Below are positions 40,244-49,621 of a DNA stretch of 64,000 bases, in pieces. Source of the DNA: JAVJSF01 sp040219555. GTDB lineage: Bacteria > Actinomycetota > Thermoleophilia > Miltoncostaeales > Miltoncostaeaceae. The notes beneath the pieces are model-generated. The model saw only the letters and a program-made list of their open reading frames with translations, ran no database searches and was not told where the DNA came from. The stretch lies in NCBI GenBank assembly GCA_040219555.1, contig JAVJSF010000009.1, positions 1-64,000 on the forward strand, written 5' to 3'. Made by a program: the position numbers and the translations under genes. How positions within the stretch are numbered: position 1 is the first letter of the stretch; each line of letters opens with the position of its first letter.

Positions 40244-41344
40244 TCACTCCCCGCGCCCGCGTGCCGCGTTGCGCGCCCTGTCGGTGGAGTCGCCACCGGA
40301 CGTCCCGTCCGCGCCCTCACCGAAGGCCGGCGTCTCGCCGTCGCCCAGGGCCACCGCCTGCTCGGTGCGCATCCAGACCGTGCGCTGCGGGAAGGGGATC
40401 TCGATACCCGCCGCATCGAACGCCAGCTTGATGCGCCGGCGCATCTCGCGGGCCACGGCCCACTGACTACCGGGCTGGGTCTTGATGACCAGACGGATGT
40501 CGACGCTGTCCGGCCCGAGGTTCTGGACGCCCCACACATCGGGCGTGGCCAGCAACTCGTCGCGGTAGTCGGGGTCCTCCGCCAGGTCGTGCGCCACGCG
40601 GTCGATGATGTGCGCCGCGAGGTCGATGTCCGTTCCGTAGGCGACCCCGATGTCCAGCAGGGCGCGGGACCACTGCTGGCTCTTGTTGCCCACGCGCATG
40701 ATCTCGCCATTGGGGAAGTGCCACAGGGTGCCCTCCACATCGCGCAGGCGGGTGGTGCGCAGGGAGATCCCCTCCACGGTGCCGGTGGCATCGCCCACGT
40801 CGATGACGTCGCCCACGCCGAACTGGTCCTCCCCGAGCATGAAGACGCCCGACAGGAAGTCGCGCACGAGCCCCTGCGCGCCGAAGCCCAGGGCGATGCC
40901 GAGGATGCCGGCTCCGGCGATCAGCGGCGCCAGGCTGATCCCGAAGGTGGTGCCCAGGATGGTGAGGAACGCGATCACCCAGATGACGGCCTTGGTGACG
41001 CTCTCGGCCAGGGCTCCGAGCGCCTGCGTGCGCTGCGCGCGCCGGACCGAGGACACCGCGATGTCGGGATCGCTGAACGACAGGCCGCGGCGCATCCGCG
41101 CGGCCGCGCCCTCCTGGGAAACCGGCTGCTGGCGGCGACGGACGGCCCGGCGGATGATCCGCTTGGCCAGCCGCACGGCGATCCAGGCCACCACCACGAT
41201 GACGAGCGTCTGCACCAGCACGTCGGCCCAGCCGGCCAGCAGCCGTACGGTGGGACCCTCGCCGAGCCAGTCCTCCAGCAGTTCGGTCAGGGGTCGCTGG
41301 GGCTCGACACGCTCCACCACCGCCTCGGTGCTGGTCTCCTCCAC
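40244..41344 (-). CDS. MscS-family mechanosensitive ion channel
   Basis: A 366-residue small-conductance mechanosensitive channel. TM1 starts at VLVQTLVIVVVAWIAVRLA, TM2 at VTKAVIWVIAFLTILGTT, and pore-lining TM3 at LIAGAGILGIALGFGAQGLV, followed by RDFLSGVFMLGEDQFGVGD, the classic beta-domain entry. TVEGISLRTTRLRDVEGTLW and HFPNGEIM complete the MscS core. The C-terminal tail is acidic and low-complexity. GTG at 41344 has AGGAGG 4 nt upstream. It protects against hypo-osmotic shock. Confidence 0.95.
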   Translation of the reverse strand: MEETSTEAVVERVEPQRPLTELLEDWLGEGPTVRLLAGWADVLVQTLVIVVVAWIAVRLAKRIIRRAVRRRQQPVSQEGAAARMRRGLSFSDPDIAVSSVRRAQRTQALGALAESVTKAVIWVIAFLTILGTTFGISLAPLIAGAGILGIALGFGAQGLVRDFLSGVFMLGEDQFGVGDVIDVGDATGTVEGISLRTTRLRDVEGTLWHFPNGEIMRVGNKSQQWSRALLDIGVAYGTDIDLAAHIIDRVAHDLAEDPDYRDELLATPDVWGVQNLGPDSVDIRLVIKTQPGSQWAVAREMRRRIKLAFDAAGIEIPFPQRTVWMRTEQAVALGDGETPAFGEGADGTSGGDSTDRARNAARGRGE

Positions 41345-41450
41345 TGATCCTCCTCATGCGATCGCTCGACAGGCGCCCGGGTGAGTAAACCCGATGAGCG
41401 GTCCGACACCGCCGGCCCGGGTCGGAGGGAACGCCGCCCGGCGTCCCGGG

Positions 41451-41645
41451 TCAACGGCCGGCGCCGTGCAGGTAGGTGATGTCCCGGTCCGGCGGGTTGA
41501 GCTCGGCCTGGCGCAGCTCCTCCAGCCGCTGCGCCCACCCCTCGCGCACCACCGGCCAGCGATCGAGCGCGTCCTTGTGGCGCAGGAACCACAGCAACTC
41601 GGGCCGGGCGCGGTCGCGCGCGGTGTGGAAACCGCCCTCGCTCAT
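41451..41645 (-). CDS. Small conserved-looking hypothetical protein
   Basis: A 64-residue soluble, highly charged protein (ARDRARPELLWFLRHKDALD, WAQRLEELRQAELNPPDRD) that appears helical. ATG at 41645 is the first start that excludes the low-complexity upstream frame. No family is recognised and there are no membrane segments. It lies between the MMPL gene and mscS and may be co-transcribed with the former. Confidence 0.6.
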   Translation of the reverse strand: MSEGGFHTARDRARPELLWFLRHKDALDRWPVVREGWAQRLEELRQAELNPPDRDITYLHGAGR

Positions 41646-41722
41646 GGCCGGAAATCTGCCAGACGGCCCGGGCGCGACGACCGGGCCGGCGGGCGGGCGA
41701 CCACCCGCCGGCATCCGCGCCC

Positions 41723-43843
41723 CTAGTGCGAGAACCTCACCTCCGGGAGGACCCGGGCGACCCAGCGGGGGGTCCACCATGCGGCCGGGCCGGCCAAGCG
41801 CAGCAGGACCGGCATCAGGAGCAGCCGCACCAGCACCGCGTCCAGCAGCACGGCGACGCCCAGGATGATCCCCATCTCCTTCGGGGGCAGCGGGCCCGAG
41901 ATGGCGAAGGTGAAGAACACCGCCACCATCACGGCGGCCGCGGCGATGATCACCCGCCCGGTGTGGGCCATGCCTCCGACGACCGCCTCGCGGGCGTCAC
42001 CCGAGCCCTCCCAGTGCTCCTTGATGGAGGACATCAGGAACACGGTGTAGTCCATCGAGATCGCGAAGATCATGGCGAAGAAGAACACCGGCCCCCAGGC
42101 GTTGAGGAAGCCCTGGGACTCGAAGCCGAGGATCCCCGACAGCCACCCCTCCTGGAAGATCAGGCGGGCGATGCCGAAGGCCGCGGCCGTGGCCAGCAGG
42201 CTGGTGAGGACTCCGATCGCCGCCGCCAGCGGAGCGCGGAAGGCGAACAGCATCAGCAGGAATCCCAGCCCCAGGACGACCGCGATGACGATGGGCGTGA
42301 ACTCGCCCAGCGCGGACTCGAGATCGTGGTTCTCGGCGGAGGACCCGCCGATCAGGACGCCGGCCGGCATGGCCTCGCGCAACCGGTCGATGGTGGCCCC
42401 GAGCGCCGGATCCGAGGGATCCACCGTGGGGACCGCCTGCACCAGCGCGAGGTCCGACCCGCCGGGCCGGGGCGGAGTGGCCATGGCGATGCCCGGTTCG
42501 GCGGCCGCGACGGCGCGCGCGGTCTCCATCTGGTCGGCGGGACCGACGATCTGCAACTGACCCGGGGCGCCGGGGCCGAACGCGCCGCTCACCAGGTTGT
42601 AGCCCTCGCGCGCCTGCGCGCTCTCGGGGACCACCTTGATCGACGGCATCCCGGTCTTCAGGCCGGCGATCGGCGCGGCCAGCACCAGCAGCAGCAGCAG
42701 GGCCGGGACGCCGTAGCGCAGGGGATGCGCCCACAGCCGCTCGCCCCAGGCCTGGAAGCGCGGCGAGCGGTGCTCGCCCTGGCGGACCCAGCTCAGGGAC
42801 AGCCTGTTCACCCGCGGCCCCAGTTTGGCCAGCACCGCCGGCAGCAGCGTGAGCGCCGCGACCAGGACGAAGACCACCGAGAGCATGATGCCGAGCGCCA
42901 TCGAGCGGAACGCGGGGCTGGGGACCAGCATGACGGCCGAGAGGGCGATGAGCACCGTGACCCCGGAGAACGCGACGGCCTTGCCGGCGGTGTCCATGGT
43001 GACCCCGGCCGCCTCGGCCGGCGACATCTTCGCGCCGAACAGCGCGGCGCGGAAGCGGACGACGATGAACAGCGCGTAGTCGATGCCGAGCGCGAGGGCG
43101 AACATCAGGGCGAAGTTCATCGCCCAGATCGAGATGTCGAACAGGCCCGACAGCAGGACCAGCGTGCCGGCGGACGCGGCCAGGCTCATGATCGTCAGCA
43201 GCAGCGGCAGGCCGGCGGCCACCAGCGCGCCGAAGGCCAGCACCAGGATGGCCAGGGTGACGGGCCAGCTCATGAGCTCGGAGCGGACCATCGCCGAGGT
43301 GTTGGCCGCGTTGAAGTCCGACCACAGGCCCGAGGCCCCGGTGACATCGACGGCCATACCCGCGCCGGCGGCGTCGTCGAGATCTCCCTTGAGGCGGTCG
43401 GCCGCGGCCACCATGCCGGTGGGGCTCTCGGCCGCACCGCCCATGACGATGGCGACACGCCCGTCCCGGCTGACCGTGCCCGCCTGCGGGTCGGGCGGGG
43501 TGACCGAGGAGATGGCCTCGTCGGCCGCCAACACGCCCTGAACCCGGTCGAGCGTCGCCCGGAAGGCGGGCTCACCCACCGTGAGCGCGTCCGAGCTCAC
43601 GACCACCATCAGGGCCGAGCTGCTGTTGCCGGCGAAGTTCTCCTGCACCAGCGGGCGCGCGGCCACGGAGTCGCTGCGCGAGTCCTCCCAGCCCGCCCCC
43701 GACAGAGCGCTGTGGACCTGCGGGGCGAACAGGCCGAGGCCGACCACCACCACGGCCCAGACGCCGGCCACGATCCTCAGGTGGTCCGCGGACCAGCGGC
43801 CCAGGCGGCCAAGGGGGCCGAGCGGCTGGATGGGGGCGCTCAT
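41723..43843 (-). CDS. MMPL/RND-type transporter
   Basis: A 706-residue MMPL-family membrane transporter with about 11-12 helices in two homologous halves, each with a large extracytoplasmic loop after its first helix. Family signatures are FALALGIDYALFIVVRFR with the proton-relay Asp-Tyr pair and FAISMDYTVFLMSSIKEHW in the second half. The family exports lipids or drugs by proton antiport. ATG at 43843 overlaps the DUF2892 gene stop (ATGA), making it the third gene of the ArsR operon. Confidence 0.93.
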   Translation of the reverse strand: MSAPIQPLGPLGRLGRWSADHLRIVAGVWAVVVVGLGLFAPQVHSALSGAGWEDSRSDSVAARPLVQENFAGNSSSALMVVVSSDALTVGEPAFRATLDRVQGVLAADEAISSVTPPDPQAGTVSRDGRVAIVMGGAAESPTGMVAAADRLKGDLDDAAGAGMAVDVTGASGLWSDFNAANTSAMVRSELMSWPVTLAILVLAFGALVAAGLPLLLTIMSLAASAGTLVLLSGLFDISIWAMNFALMFALALGIDYALFIVVRFRAALFGAKMSPAEAAGVTMDTAGKAVAFSGVTVLIALSAVMLVPSPAFRSMALGIMLSVVFVLVAALTLLPAVLAKLGPRVNRLSLSWVRQGEHRSPRFQAWGERLWAHPLRYGVPALLLLLVLAAPIAGLKTGMPSIKVVPESAQAREGYNLVSGAFGPGAPGQLQIVGPADQMETARAVAAAEPGIAMATPPRPGGSDLALVQAVPTVDPSDPALGATIDRLREAMPAGVLIGGSSAENHDLESALGEFTPIVIAVVLGLGFLLMLFAFRAPLAAAIGVLTSLLATAAAFGIARLIFQEGWLSGILGFESQGFLNAWGPVFFFAMIFAISMDYTVFLMSSIKEHWEGSGDAREAVVGGMAHTGRVIIAAAAVMVAVFFTFAISGPLPPKEMGIILGVAVLLDAVLVRLLLMPVLLRLAGPAAWWTPRWVARVLPEVRFSH

Positions 43844-44073
43844 CGGTCACCCGCCCGGCGCAGACCGCAGGCCCGCCTCAGGATGAGCGAAGCCGGGCAG
43901 TCGCCGGCGGCCACGTACAGCAGCTGGTTGGCGCCCACGAAGGCGGTGAGCAGCAGGAACCACGGGCTCACGAGCGCGGCCAGGGCGGCGCTGACCAGGG
44001 CCATGGTGCCCGCGAGCGCGAACAGGGCGCGCTCGAGCGGCCAGCCGCGGCGCAGGCGGTCGGCGGCGCTCAT
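43840..44073 (-). CDS. DUF2892-like small membrane protein
   Basis: A 77-residue two-helix membrane protein (LERALFALAGTMALVSAALA and FLLLTAFVGANQLLYVAAG) followed by DCPASLILRRACGLR. This matches the DUF2892/YgaP-type transmembrane domain with its conserved terminal Cys-Pro and Cys. Stop-start overlaps tie it to ArsR upstream and MMPL downstream. The Cys residues suggest thiol or metalloid chemistry at the membrane, an inference. Confidence 0.82.
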   Translation of the reverse strand: MSAADRLRRGWPLERALFALAGTMALVSAALAALVSPWFLLLTAFVGANQLLYVAAGDCPASLILRRACGLRRAGDR

Positions 44074-44423
44074 CGGGACGCCTCGCTCGCGGTGCCGTCG
44101 ATCAGGTGCTGAAGCTCGGCGATCTGCCGCGACACGCCCCCGCACACCAGGTCACACAGGGCGAAGACCGATGCGTCGGCGATGCGGCAGCGCACCGCGG
44201 TGCCCTCCTTGCGGCGCTCCACCAGGCCGGCGCTGGCCAGCACGCCGAGGTGCTTGGACACGTTCTGCTGGCTGGTCTCGAGCCGCGCCGCCAGCTCGCC
44301 CACGGTCGACTCGCCGTCACGCAGGGAGTCGAGCAGCCGAAGGCGCATCGGCTCGGACAACACGCGGAAGCGCTCGGCGATGACCTGCGCCAGTGGCTCG
44401 GGGATGGGGTGTGGCACCGCCAC
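44070..44423 (-). CDS. ArsR-family (SmtB/ArsR) repressor
   Basis: A 117-residue winged-helix repressor. VLSEPMRLRLLDSLRDGEST, then VGELAARLETSQQNVSKHLG and VLASAGLVERRKEGTAVRC are textbook ArsR features. There is no ELCVCDL metal box in the DNA-binding helix; C-terminal Cys residues (FALCDLVCGG) might bind metal or a thiol-reactive ligand. It is the first gene of an ArsR-DUF2892-MMPL operon. A large inverted repeat lies 36-65 nt upstream and is the probable autoregulatory operator. Confidence 0.93.
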   Translation of the reverse strand: MAVPHPIPEPLAQVIAERFRVLSEPMRLRLLDSLRDGESTVGELAARLETSQQNVSKHLGVLASAGLVERRKEGTAVRCRIADASVFALCDLVCGGVSRQIAELQHLIDGTASEASR

Positions 44424-44458
44424 GGTGTCCTCCTTCGGGCGAACGGGATGGCGCCATA

Positions 44459-44488
44459 CAACTCCACAACTGGTCAGTTGTCAAGTTG
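44459..44488. promoter_or_regulatory. ArsR operator, extended inverted repeat
   Basis: ACAACTG-GT-CAGTTGT is a perfect 7-bp-arm inverted repeat (44466-44481). It is flanked symmetrically by CAACT (44459-44463) and AGTTG (44484-44488). The AT content stands out locally, and it lies just upstream of the ArsR start at 44423. The match to ArsR-type operators is by symmetry and location. Confidence 0.7.
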
Positions 44489-44566
44489 GGCGCGCCGGCC
44501 GGCCCCGGGACGACTCGGGGCGCCCCGAAGGACGCCCCGATGAACCCGCTCACGCCGTGGTGGGCG

Positions 44567-45715
44567 CTACCTTCTCAACCGCGGGTTGAGCTCCACGCGC
44601 AGGGCGCGAGGGATGGGCCGGTTGGCGATCTTCCGGAAGACGGCCCACGCAGGCTTGCGCTTGCCGCTCTCCTCGATCAGGCCCGCCGGCCAGTTGATGT
44701 TGTCGGTGAGGTTGAACCACACCACCGCCGCCACGCGCGGACTGCGGACCGTCGGCAGCGTGAACATCTGACGCAGGAACAGGCGCTGCTGCCCGAGCGT
44801 CTTGACGGCGGCCGGCCCCTTGCGGAACGGGGTCTCGGCGGTCGTGTAGCCGGCCTCGGTGATGTACAGCTTCATCCCGCGCCGCTTCTTGTTGAGCTGG
44901 GCGAAGATGAACGGGATGCTGTTCCAGGTGGGGAACGCCTTGTTGTAGGCCCGGCTGCGGAAGCGCGGGCCCTGCGAGGGGTAGAGGTGCTGCGAGTAGG
45001 CGTGGAACTTGACCGAGCGGTCACGGACCAGGCCGAGGAGCCACGGCTTGGCGCCGATGTTGCCGCCGCCGGTGCTGCTGCGGGGGCCGGCGACGCCGGC
45101 GATCACGATGGCGCGCTTGTTGGCGCGACGGATCACCGGGAAGCTGGTCTTCACCAGGCGCTTGTAGTGCGGCAGGCTGCTCTTGCCGTTGAGCGAGAAG
45201 AAGCCCTTGAGGTTCGGCTCGTTCCAGATCTCGAAGTGGCGCGCCTTGCCGGCGTACCGCTTGGCGACCGCATACATGAAGCGGGCGTACTCACGCGGGC
45301 GCGGGGCGTTGGGGTTGTACTGGGTCTCGACGAAGTCGTTGCGCCCCTGCACGGCCCAGCCGGGAGTGCTGTAGACGCTGACGATCGGCGTGATCTTCGA
45401 ACGGGCGAACCCGTTGATGACGATGTCCGCTCGGGTCCAGTCGTAGGCCGGGTCCCGGTGGTTGGCCGGGTTCCTCGGCTTGGTCTTGGCGACCTCGGAC
45501 CACAGGATGTCGAAGCGGGCCACCTTGGCCTTGGTGGCACGGACTTCCTTGAGGCGGTCCTGAAGCTCCTCGATGGGGGCCGCGATCGTCATCCGATCGT
45601 CCTGGATCGCCGCCACACCGGCCACGCCGGTGCTGGGCATCGCCAGCGCCGCGCCGAGCGTCACTGCCACCGCACATGGGGCGTACCAGCGTCGCCCGCC
45701 ACTCGCTGCTCTCAC
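44567..45715 (-). CDS. Secreted clan-A glycoside hydrolase-like protein
   Basis: A 382-residue exported protein with a signal peptide (residues 1-32). The TIM-barrel glycosidase signature is HFEIWNEPNLKGF, with the acid/base Glu after Asn, and MKLYITEAGYTTAETPF, with the nucleophile Glu. VWFNLTDNINWPAGLIEES closes the barrel. This pattern fits clan GH-A (GH5/GH39-like). The likely substrate is a beta-linked polysaccharide, unspecified. GTG at 45715 is preceded by GGGAGG. The gene is monocistronic. Confidence 0.85.
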   Translation of the reverse strand: MRAASGGRRWYAPCAVAVTLGAALAMPSTGVAGVAAIQDDRMTIAAPIEELQDRLKEVRATKAKVARFDILWSEVAKTKPRNPANHRDPAYDWTRADIVINGFARSKITPIVSVYSTPGWAVQGRNDFVETQYNPNAPRPREYARFMYAVAKRYAGKARHFEIWNEPNLKGFFSLNGKSSLPHYKRLVKTSFPVIRRANKRAIVIAGVAGPRSSTGGGNIGAKPWLLGLVRDRSVKFHAYSQHLYPSQGPRFRSRAYNKAFPTWNSIPFIFAQLNKKRRGMKLYITEAGYTTAETPFRKGPAAVKTLGQQRLFLRQMFTLPTVRSPRVAAVVWFNLTDNINWPAGLIEESGKRKPAWAVFRKIANRPIPRALRVELNPRLRR

Positions 45716-45790
45716 CTCTCGCCTCCCTCGTCTGATCGCGCGGCGATGGTACCAGCGAACATCGCGTTCGCTCGCACCCGCCCGGCACTG

Positions 45791-46246
<456 letters not shown>

Positions 46247-46254
46247 CTCGCCGC

Positions 46255-46980
46255 CTAGGGGGACGTCTGCTCGAGCGCGATCTGCACGATCTCCTCGGGC
46301 GAGTCGGACAGTCGGATCAGGTCCATGTCGCGGCGCGAGATGTAGCCGCGCTCCAGCATGTGCGACTGGATCCAGCGCACCAGGCCCGCCCAGTGCTGGC
46401 TGCCGCACAGCACCACCGGGAAGCTGAGGGCCTTGCCGGTCTGGATGAGGGTGAGCGACTCGAACAGCTCATCGAGCGTGCCGAAGCCGCCCGGGAACAC
46501 GATGTAAGCCTCGGAGTACTTCACGAACATCGTCTTGCGCACGAAGAAGTAGCGGAACGAGATGGCCAGGTTGACCCACTCGTTGACGGCCTCCTCGTGC
46601 GGCAACTCGATGGTGCAGCCCACCGAGATGCCCTCGGCCTCGGCGGCACCCCGGTTGGCCGCGGCCATGATGCCCGGGCCGCCCCCGGTGATGACCGTGT
46701 AATCACGCTCGGCGAGCAGCCGGCCCACCTCGCGCGCCATCTCGTAGTAGGGGTCCTCGGGCTGCGTGCGCGCCGAGCCGAACACCGAGACCGCCGGCCC
46801 CACGCGCGCCAGCGCGTCGAAGCCGTCCACGAACTCGCCCAGGATGCGCAGCGCCCGCCACGGGTCGCTGTGGATGAACTCGGGGTTGGCATCGCGGATC
46901 AGCAGGCTGGCGTCGGCGTGACCGAGCGCCGTCTGGGCCTCGCCGCGCGCACCCATGCGCCCGTGGCGCGCCAGCTTCAC
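46255..46980 (-). CDS. LOG-family nucleotide-binding protein (cytokinin phosphoribohydrolase-like)
   Basis: A 241-residue LOG-family protein expected to hydrolyse nucleoside 5'-monophosphates to base plus ribose-5-phosphate. Motifs are VSVFGSARTQPEDPYYE, VITGGGPGIMAAANRGAAE and VFPGGFGTLDELFESLTL, with the catalytic Arg/Glu in the last. The N-terminal 35-residue helical extension marks the longer subgroup. GTG at 46980 overlaps the nitroreductase stop (GTGA) and has GGGAGG 5 nt upstream. A bacterial role may be purine salvage or signalling. Confidence 0.9.
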   Translation of the reverse strand: MKLARHGRMGARGEAQTALGHADASLLIRDANPEFIHSDPWRALRILGEFVDGFDALARVGPAVSVFGSARTQPEDPYYEMAREVGRLLAERDYTVITGGGPGIMAAANRGAAEAEGISVGCTIELPHEEAVNEWVNLAISFRYFFVRKTMFVKYSEAYIVFPGGFGTLDELFESLTLIQTGKALSFPVVLCGSQHWAGLVRWIQSHMLERGYISRRDMDLIRLSDSPEEIVQIALEQTSP

Positions 46981-47501
46981 CGGTCCTCCCCCACGTGGCG
47001 CACCAGGTCCTCCAGCGGCAGCCGCCGTGCGCCGGCGCTCCAGCCCTCGGGGCTGCGACGGGCCGGGTCGCGCGGCGGGTCCGGGACGCCGAAGGTGATC
47101 ACCAGGGGCACCCGCTGCCCCTTCTCCAGATCCAGCACGCGGGCGAGCGCCTTGTGGTCGGCCACGCCGTTGGGGCACGAACCGATCCCCTCGTCCCAGG
47201 CCGCCAGCATCATGTTCTGCGCCGCGCGCCCGGCATCGACGTCCGACACGCCCCCGAAGGGCGTGATCACCAGGGCCACCACCAGGGCGGCTGTGCGGAC
47301 GTGCGCGGGCACGTAGACGGTGGCGGCCACCGCCTCGCGCGCCGAGCCGTGGACCACGACGAACCGCCACGGCTGGTTGTTCTGGGCGCTGCCGGCCAGC
47401 CGGCCGGCGTCGAGGATGCGCTCGGCGGCCCCCGGAGCGAGGGAGGTGGGGAGGTAGGCCCGTGTCGTGCGATGACTGGCGATCAGGAGGCGGGCGTCCA
47501 T
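46977..47501 (-). CDS. Nitroreductase-family FMN oxidoreductase
   Basis: A 174-residue nitroreductase-like flavoprotein. HRTTRAYLPTSLAPGAAERI then LDAGRLAGSAQNNQPWRFVV is the FMN-binding signature. AGRAAQNMMLAAWDEGIGSC and LVITFGVPDP follow. It reduces nitro/quinone compounds or acts as a small redox enzyme; the substrate is unknown. ATG at 47501 is the natural N-terminus. It is first in a three-gene overlapping operon and divergent from the flavin monooxygenase. Confidence 0.9.
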   Translation of the reverse strand: MDARLLIASHRTTRAYLPTSLAPGAAERILDAGRLAGSAQNNQPWRFVVVHGSAREAVAATVYVPAHVRTAALVVALVITPFGGVSDVDAGRAAQNMMLAAWDEGIGSCPNGVADHKALARVLDLEKGQRVPLVITFGVPDPPRDPARRSPEGWSAGARRLPLEDLVRHVGEDR

Positions 47502-47559
47502 CGCGGGGCACACTACGCCACGGGGGTCGGCACCGGGCCGACCCGGACGGGGGGCGCCG

Positions 47560-48579
47560 ATGCGGGTTGTGGTCACGGGCGGGGGTATGGCGGGACTCGT
47601 GCTGGCGAGGGCGCTGGCCCGTCGCGGCATCCGGGCGACGGTGCTCGAGGGGGCGCCGGCGGCGGTGCAGGTGCCCGGGCCGATCATGCTCCCCTACCAG
47701 GCGTACGACGCCCTGAGCGACGTGGGCGTGCTGGACGCCGCGCGCGCGGCCGGGCGCGATGTGCCACCCCACCGGGACGGTCTCCCGATATCCGTCGCGG
47801 TGGGGCGACAGGTACTCATCGACCTGCTCCGGGACGACCTGAACGTGGCGTACGAGCACCGGGTGGTGGACCTGCTGCGCGACGGCGACCGCGTGGTCGG
47901 CGTGCGGGCGCTCACCCCGGACGGCGAGACGGAGATCCCGGCCGACCTGGTGGTGGGCGCCGACGGCACCCACTCACGGGTACGTGACCTGGCCGGCATA
48001 CCCGCCGAGCTCACCCTCTGTCACACGGCGCAGTTATCGTTTCGCTCGCCCGCGCCGCTGGCCGAGTCGTTCCATCTCGACTTCCTGGCCGACGGGCGCC
48101 AGATCATGGTCCTGGGCTGGCCCGGCGGCACGTCCGGGTCCTGGCAGATCGACCGGCCCGAGGGCGGCGAGGAGGAGGCACTGGCGCCGGGGTTCGACGC
48201 CTTCCGCGAGCGCTTCACGACCCTGCTGCCCCAGGCCGCGGAGGCCCTGGCGGCGGCGGATGCGGACGCCCTGCGCTACCGCGAGACCCACGAGGTGCGC
48301 TGCGAGCGCTGGTGGGTCCCCGGGGTAGCGCTGATCGGCGAGGCCCTGCACGCCATGAACCCCGAGGCCGGCATCGGCAGCGGGCTGGGGATGGGCGACG
48401 CCCTGGCTCTGGGGGTGGCCATCGCGGCCAACCCGGACGACCCGGACGCGGCCTGTGCCGACTACGAGCGCTGGCGCCGGCCGGCGGTGGAGCCCTACCT
48501 GGCCATGGGCTCGCAGGCCGTGCGTGTGCACACCGGCCGGCCCGAGCGGCCCGAGGAGCGCTGGCCGCCCCGGGACTGA
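47560..48579 (+). CDS. FAD-dependent monooxygenase (PHBH-like)
   Basis: A 339-residue class A flavin monooxygenase. The dinucleotide fold is MRVVVTGGGMAGLVLARALA, the second FAD/NADPH motif is LVVGADGTHSRVRDLAG, and the third is VALIGEALHAMNPEAGIGSG then LGMGDALALG (a variant of the GDAxH motif, with Glu replacing Asp). It hydroxylates an aromatic or polyketide-like substrate, unidentified. Start is ATG at 47560. It ends 20 nt from the convergent M28 peptidase. Confidence 0.9.
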   Translation: MRVVVTGGGMAGLVLARALARRGIRATVLEGAPAAVQVPGPIMLPYQAYDALSDVGVLDAARAAGRDVPPHRDGLPISVAVGRQVLIDLLRDDLNVAYEHRVVDLLRDGDRVVGVRALTPDGETEIPADLVVGADGTHSRVRDLAGIPAELTLCHTAQLSFRSPAPLAESFHLDFLADGRQIMVLGWPGGTSGSWQIDRPEGGEEEALAPGFDAFRERFTTLLPQAAEALAAADADALRYRETHEVRCERWWVPGVALIGEALHAMNPEAGIGSGLGMGDALALGVAIAANPDDPDAACADYERWRRPAVEPYLAMGSQAVRVHTGRPERPEERWPPRD

Positions 48580-48585
48580 ACGGGC

Positions 48586-48609
48586 GCCGGCGCACGCCTC
48601 AGCGCCGGC
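48586..48609. terminator. Hairpin between convergent monooxygenase and M28 genes
   Basis: GCCGGCGC and GCGCCGGC are perfect 8-bp arms around an 8-nt loop that contains the M28 stop. Probable shared terminator. Confidence 0.5.
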
Positions 48610-49552
48610 AGGGGGCCAGGGACTCGCGCCGCAGGAACTCCACCAGCGCCTCGCCCACCGCGTCGAGGCTGCGCGCGCTGACGGCGTCGAGGTCGTCGGT
48701 GATGCGGTGGAAATGCGGGTAGCTGAAGTCGATCAGGTCGATCGCGGGGATGCCGCGCCGGGCGAACGGGGTGTGGTCGTCCAGGATCTCCCCGGTGACC
48801 TCGTCGGGGAACACCGCGCCCACGCCCACCCGCTGCGCCGCCGCGCGCAGACGGGCCCACATCCGCTCGTCGGAGCCCATCTCGCGCGGCAGGGTGACGC
48901 CGTGGTTGGCGACGAAGTCGACGATCACCACCGAGTGCAGCGCGCGCGCGTGGCGCGCGGCGTACACCTTCGACCCCCGCAGGCCGGTGGCGTAGAAGTC
49001 GCGTGAGTCGTCGGGCGACTCCTCGCCGTCGAACAGCACGAAGCGGATCGGCCGCGCGCAGGCCGGGCGCCCGTGGGCCAGGGAGCGCACCAGTTCCACG
49101 ACCGCCGCGGTGCCGGCGGCGCCGTCGTTCGCGCCGACGAAGCCCGGGATCGCCTTGGTGTCGTAGTGCGCCCCCACCAGGATCGCCTTCCCCCGCCCGG
49201 GCAGGAACCCCACGATGTTGCGCATGCCGCGCGGGCGCCCGGGAACGGCCTCGAAGCGACCGCGCGGAAGGCGCGCGCGCAGGTCGAGCGACAGCCGGCG
49301 CAGAGCGCGCGAGCCGGCGGGGCGCGGCCCGTAGCGCACCTGGCGGGCCAGCAGGGCGAAGGCCCGCCGGCCGTCGAAGCGGTCCACCCGGGCGCGCCGA
49401 GCCACGTCTCGCCCGTGGGAGACGGAGGTGGTGGGGACCGCCCCGCCCTCGGAGGGCGCGCCGGCCTCGGAGTCGCCGGCGGCGCACCCGGCGGCCGTGG
49501 CCAGGGCGAGTGCCGCCAGGGCGGCGACGGCAGGAGATCGCACAGCGCTCAT
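48599..49552 (-). CDS. M28-family zinc peptidase / glutaminyl-cyclase-like lipoprotein
   Basis: A 317-residue exported protein. The signal ends ALATAAGCAAGD, a probable lipobox with Cys about residue 19. The zinc fold is AILVGAHYDTKAIPGFVGAN then DGAAGTAAVVEL, RFVLFDGEESPDDSRDFYAT, and PHFHRITDDLDAV, giving the His, Asp, Glu, Asp, His ligands of M28. The HYDTK/GANDGAAG spacing is nearer glutaminyl-peptide cyclotransferase than to aminopeptidases. The start is ATG 49552; ATG 49564 is possible. Confidence 0.88.
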   Translation of the reverse strand: MSAVRSPAVAALAALALATAAGCAAGDSEAGAPSEGGAVPTTSVSHGRDVARRARVDRFDGRRAFALLARQVRYGPRPAGSRALRRLSLDLRARLPRGRFEAVPGRPRGMRNIVGFLPGRGKAILVGAHYDTKAIPGFVGANDGAAGTAAVVELVRSLAHGRPACARPIRFVLFDGEESPDDSRDFYATGLRGSKVYAARHARALHSVVIVDFVANHGVTLPREMGSDERMWARLRAAAQRVGVGAVFPDEVTGEILDDHTPFARRGIPAIDLIDFSYPHFHRITDDLDAVSARSLDAVGEALVEFLRRESLAPCRR

Positions 49553-49621
49553 GGCTCCCAGCATCGCAGAGACGTGCACAACGGCCTCAAGGGGGTGCCC
49601 GGCCCGTCCGATCCCACCCTC

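Noticed and set aside
44573..44589. CTCAACC-GCG-GGTTGAG palindrome as an operator or terminator
   Set aside because: It lies inside the last codons of the glycosidase gene and has no supporting context.
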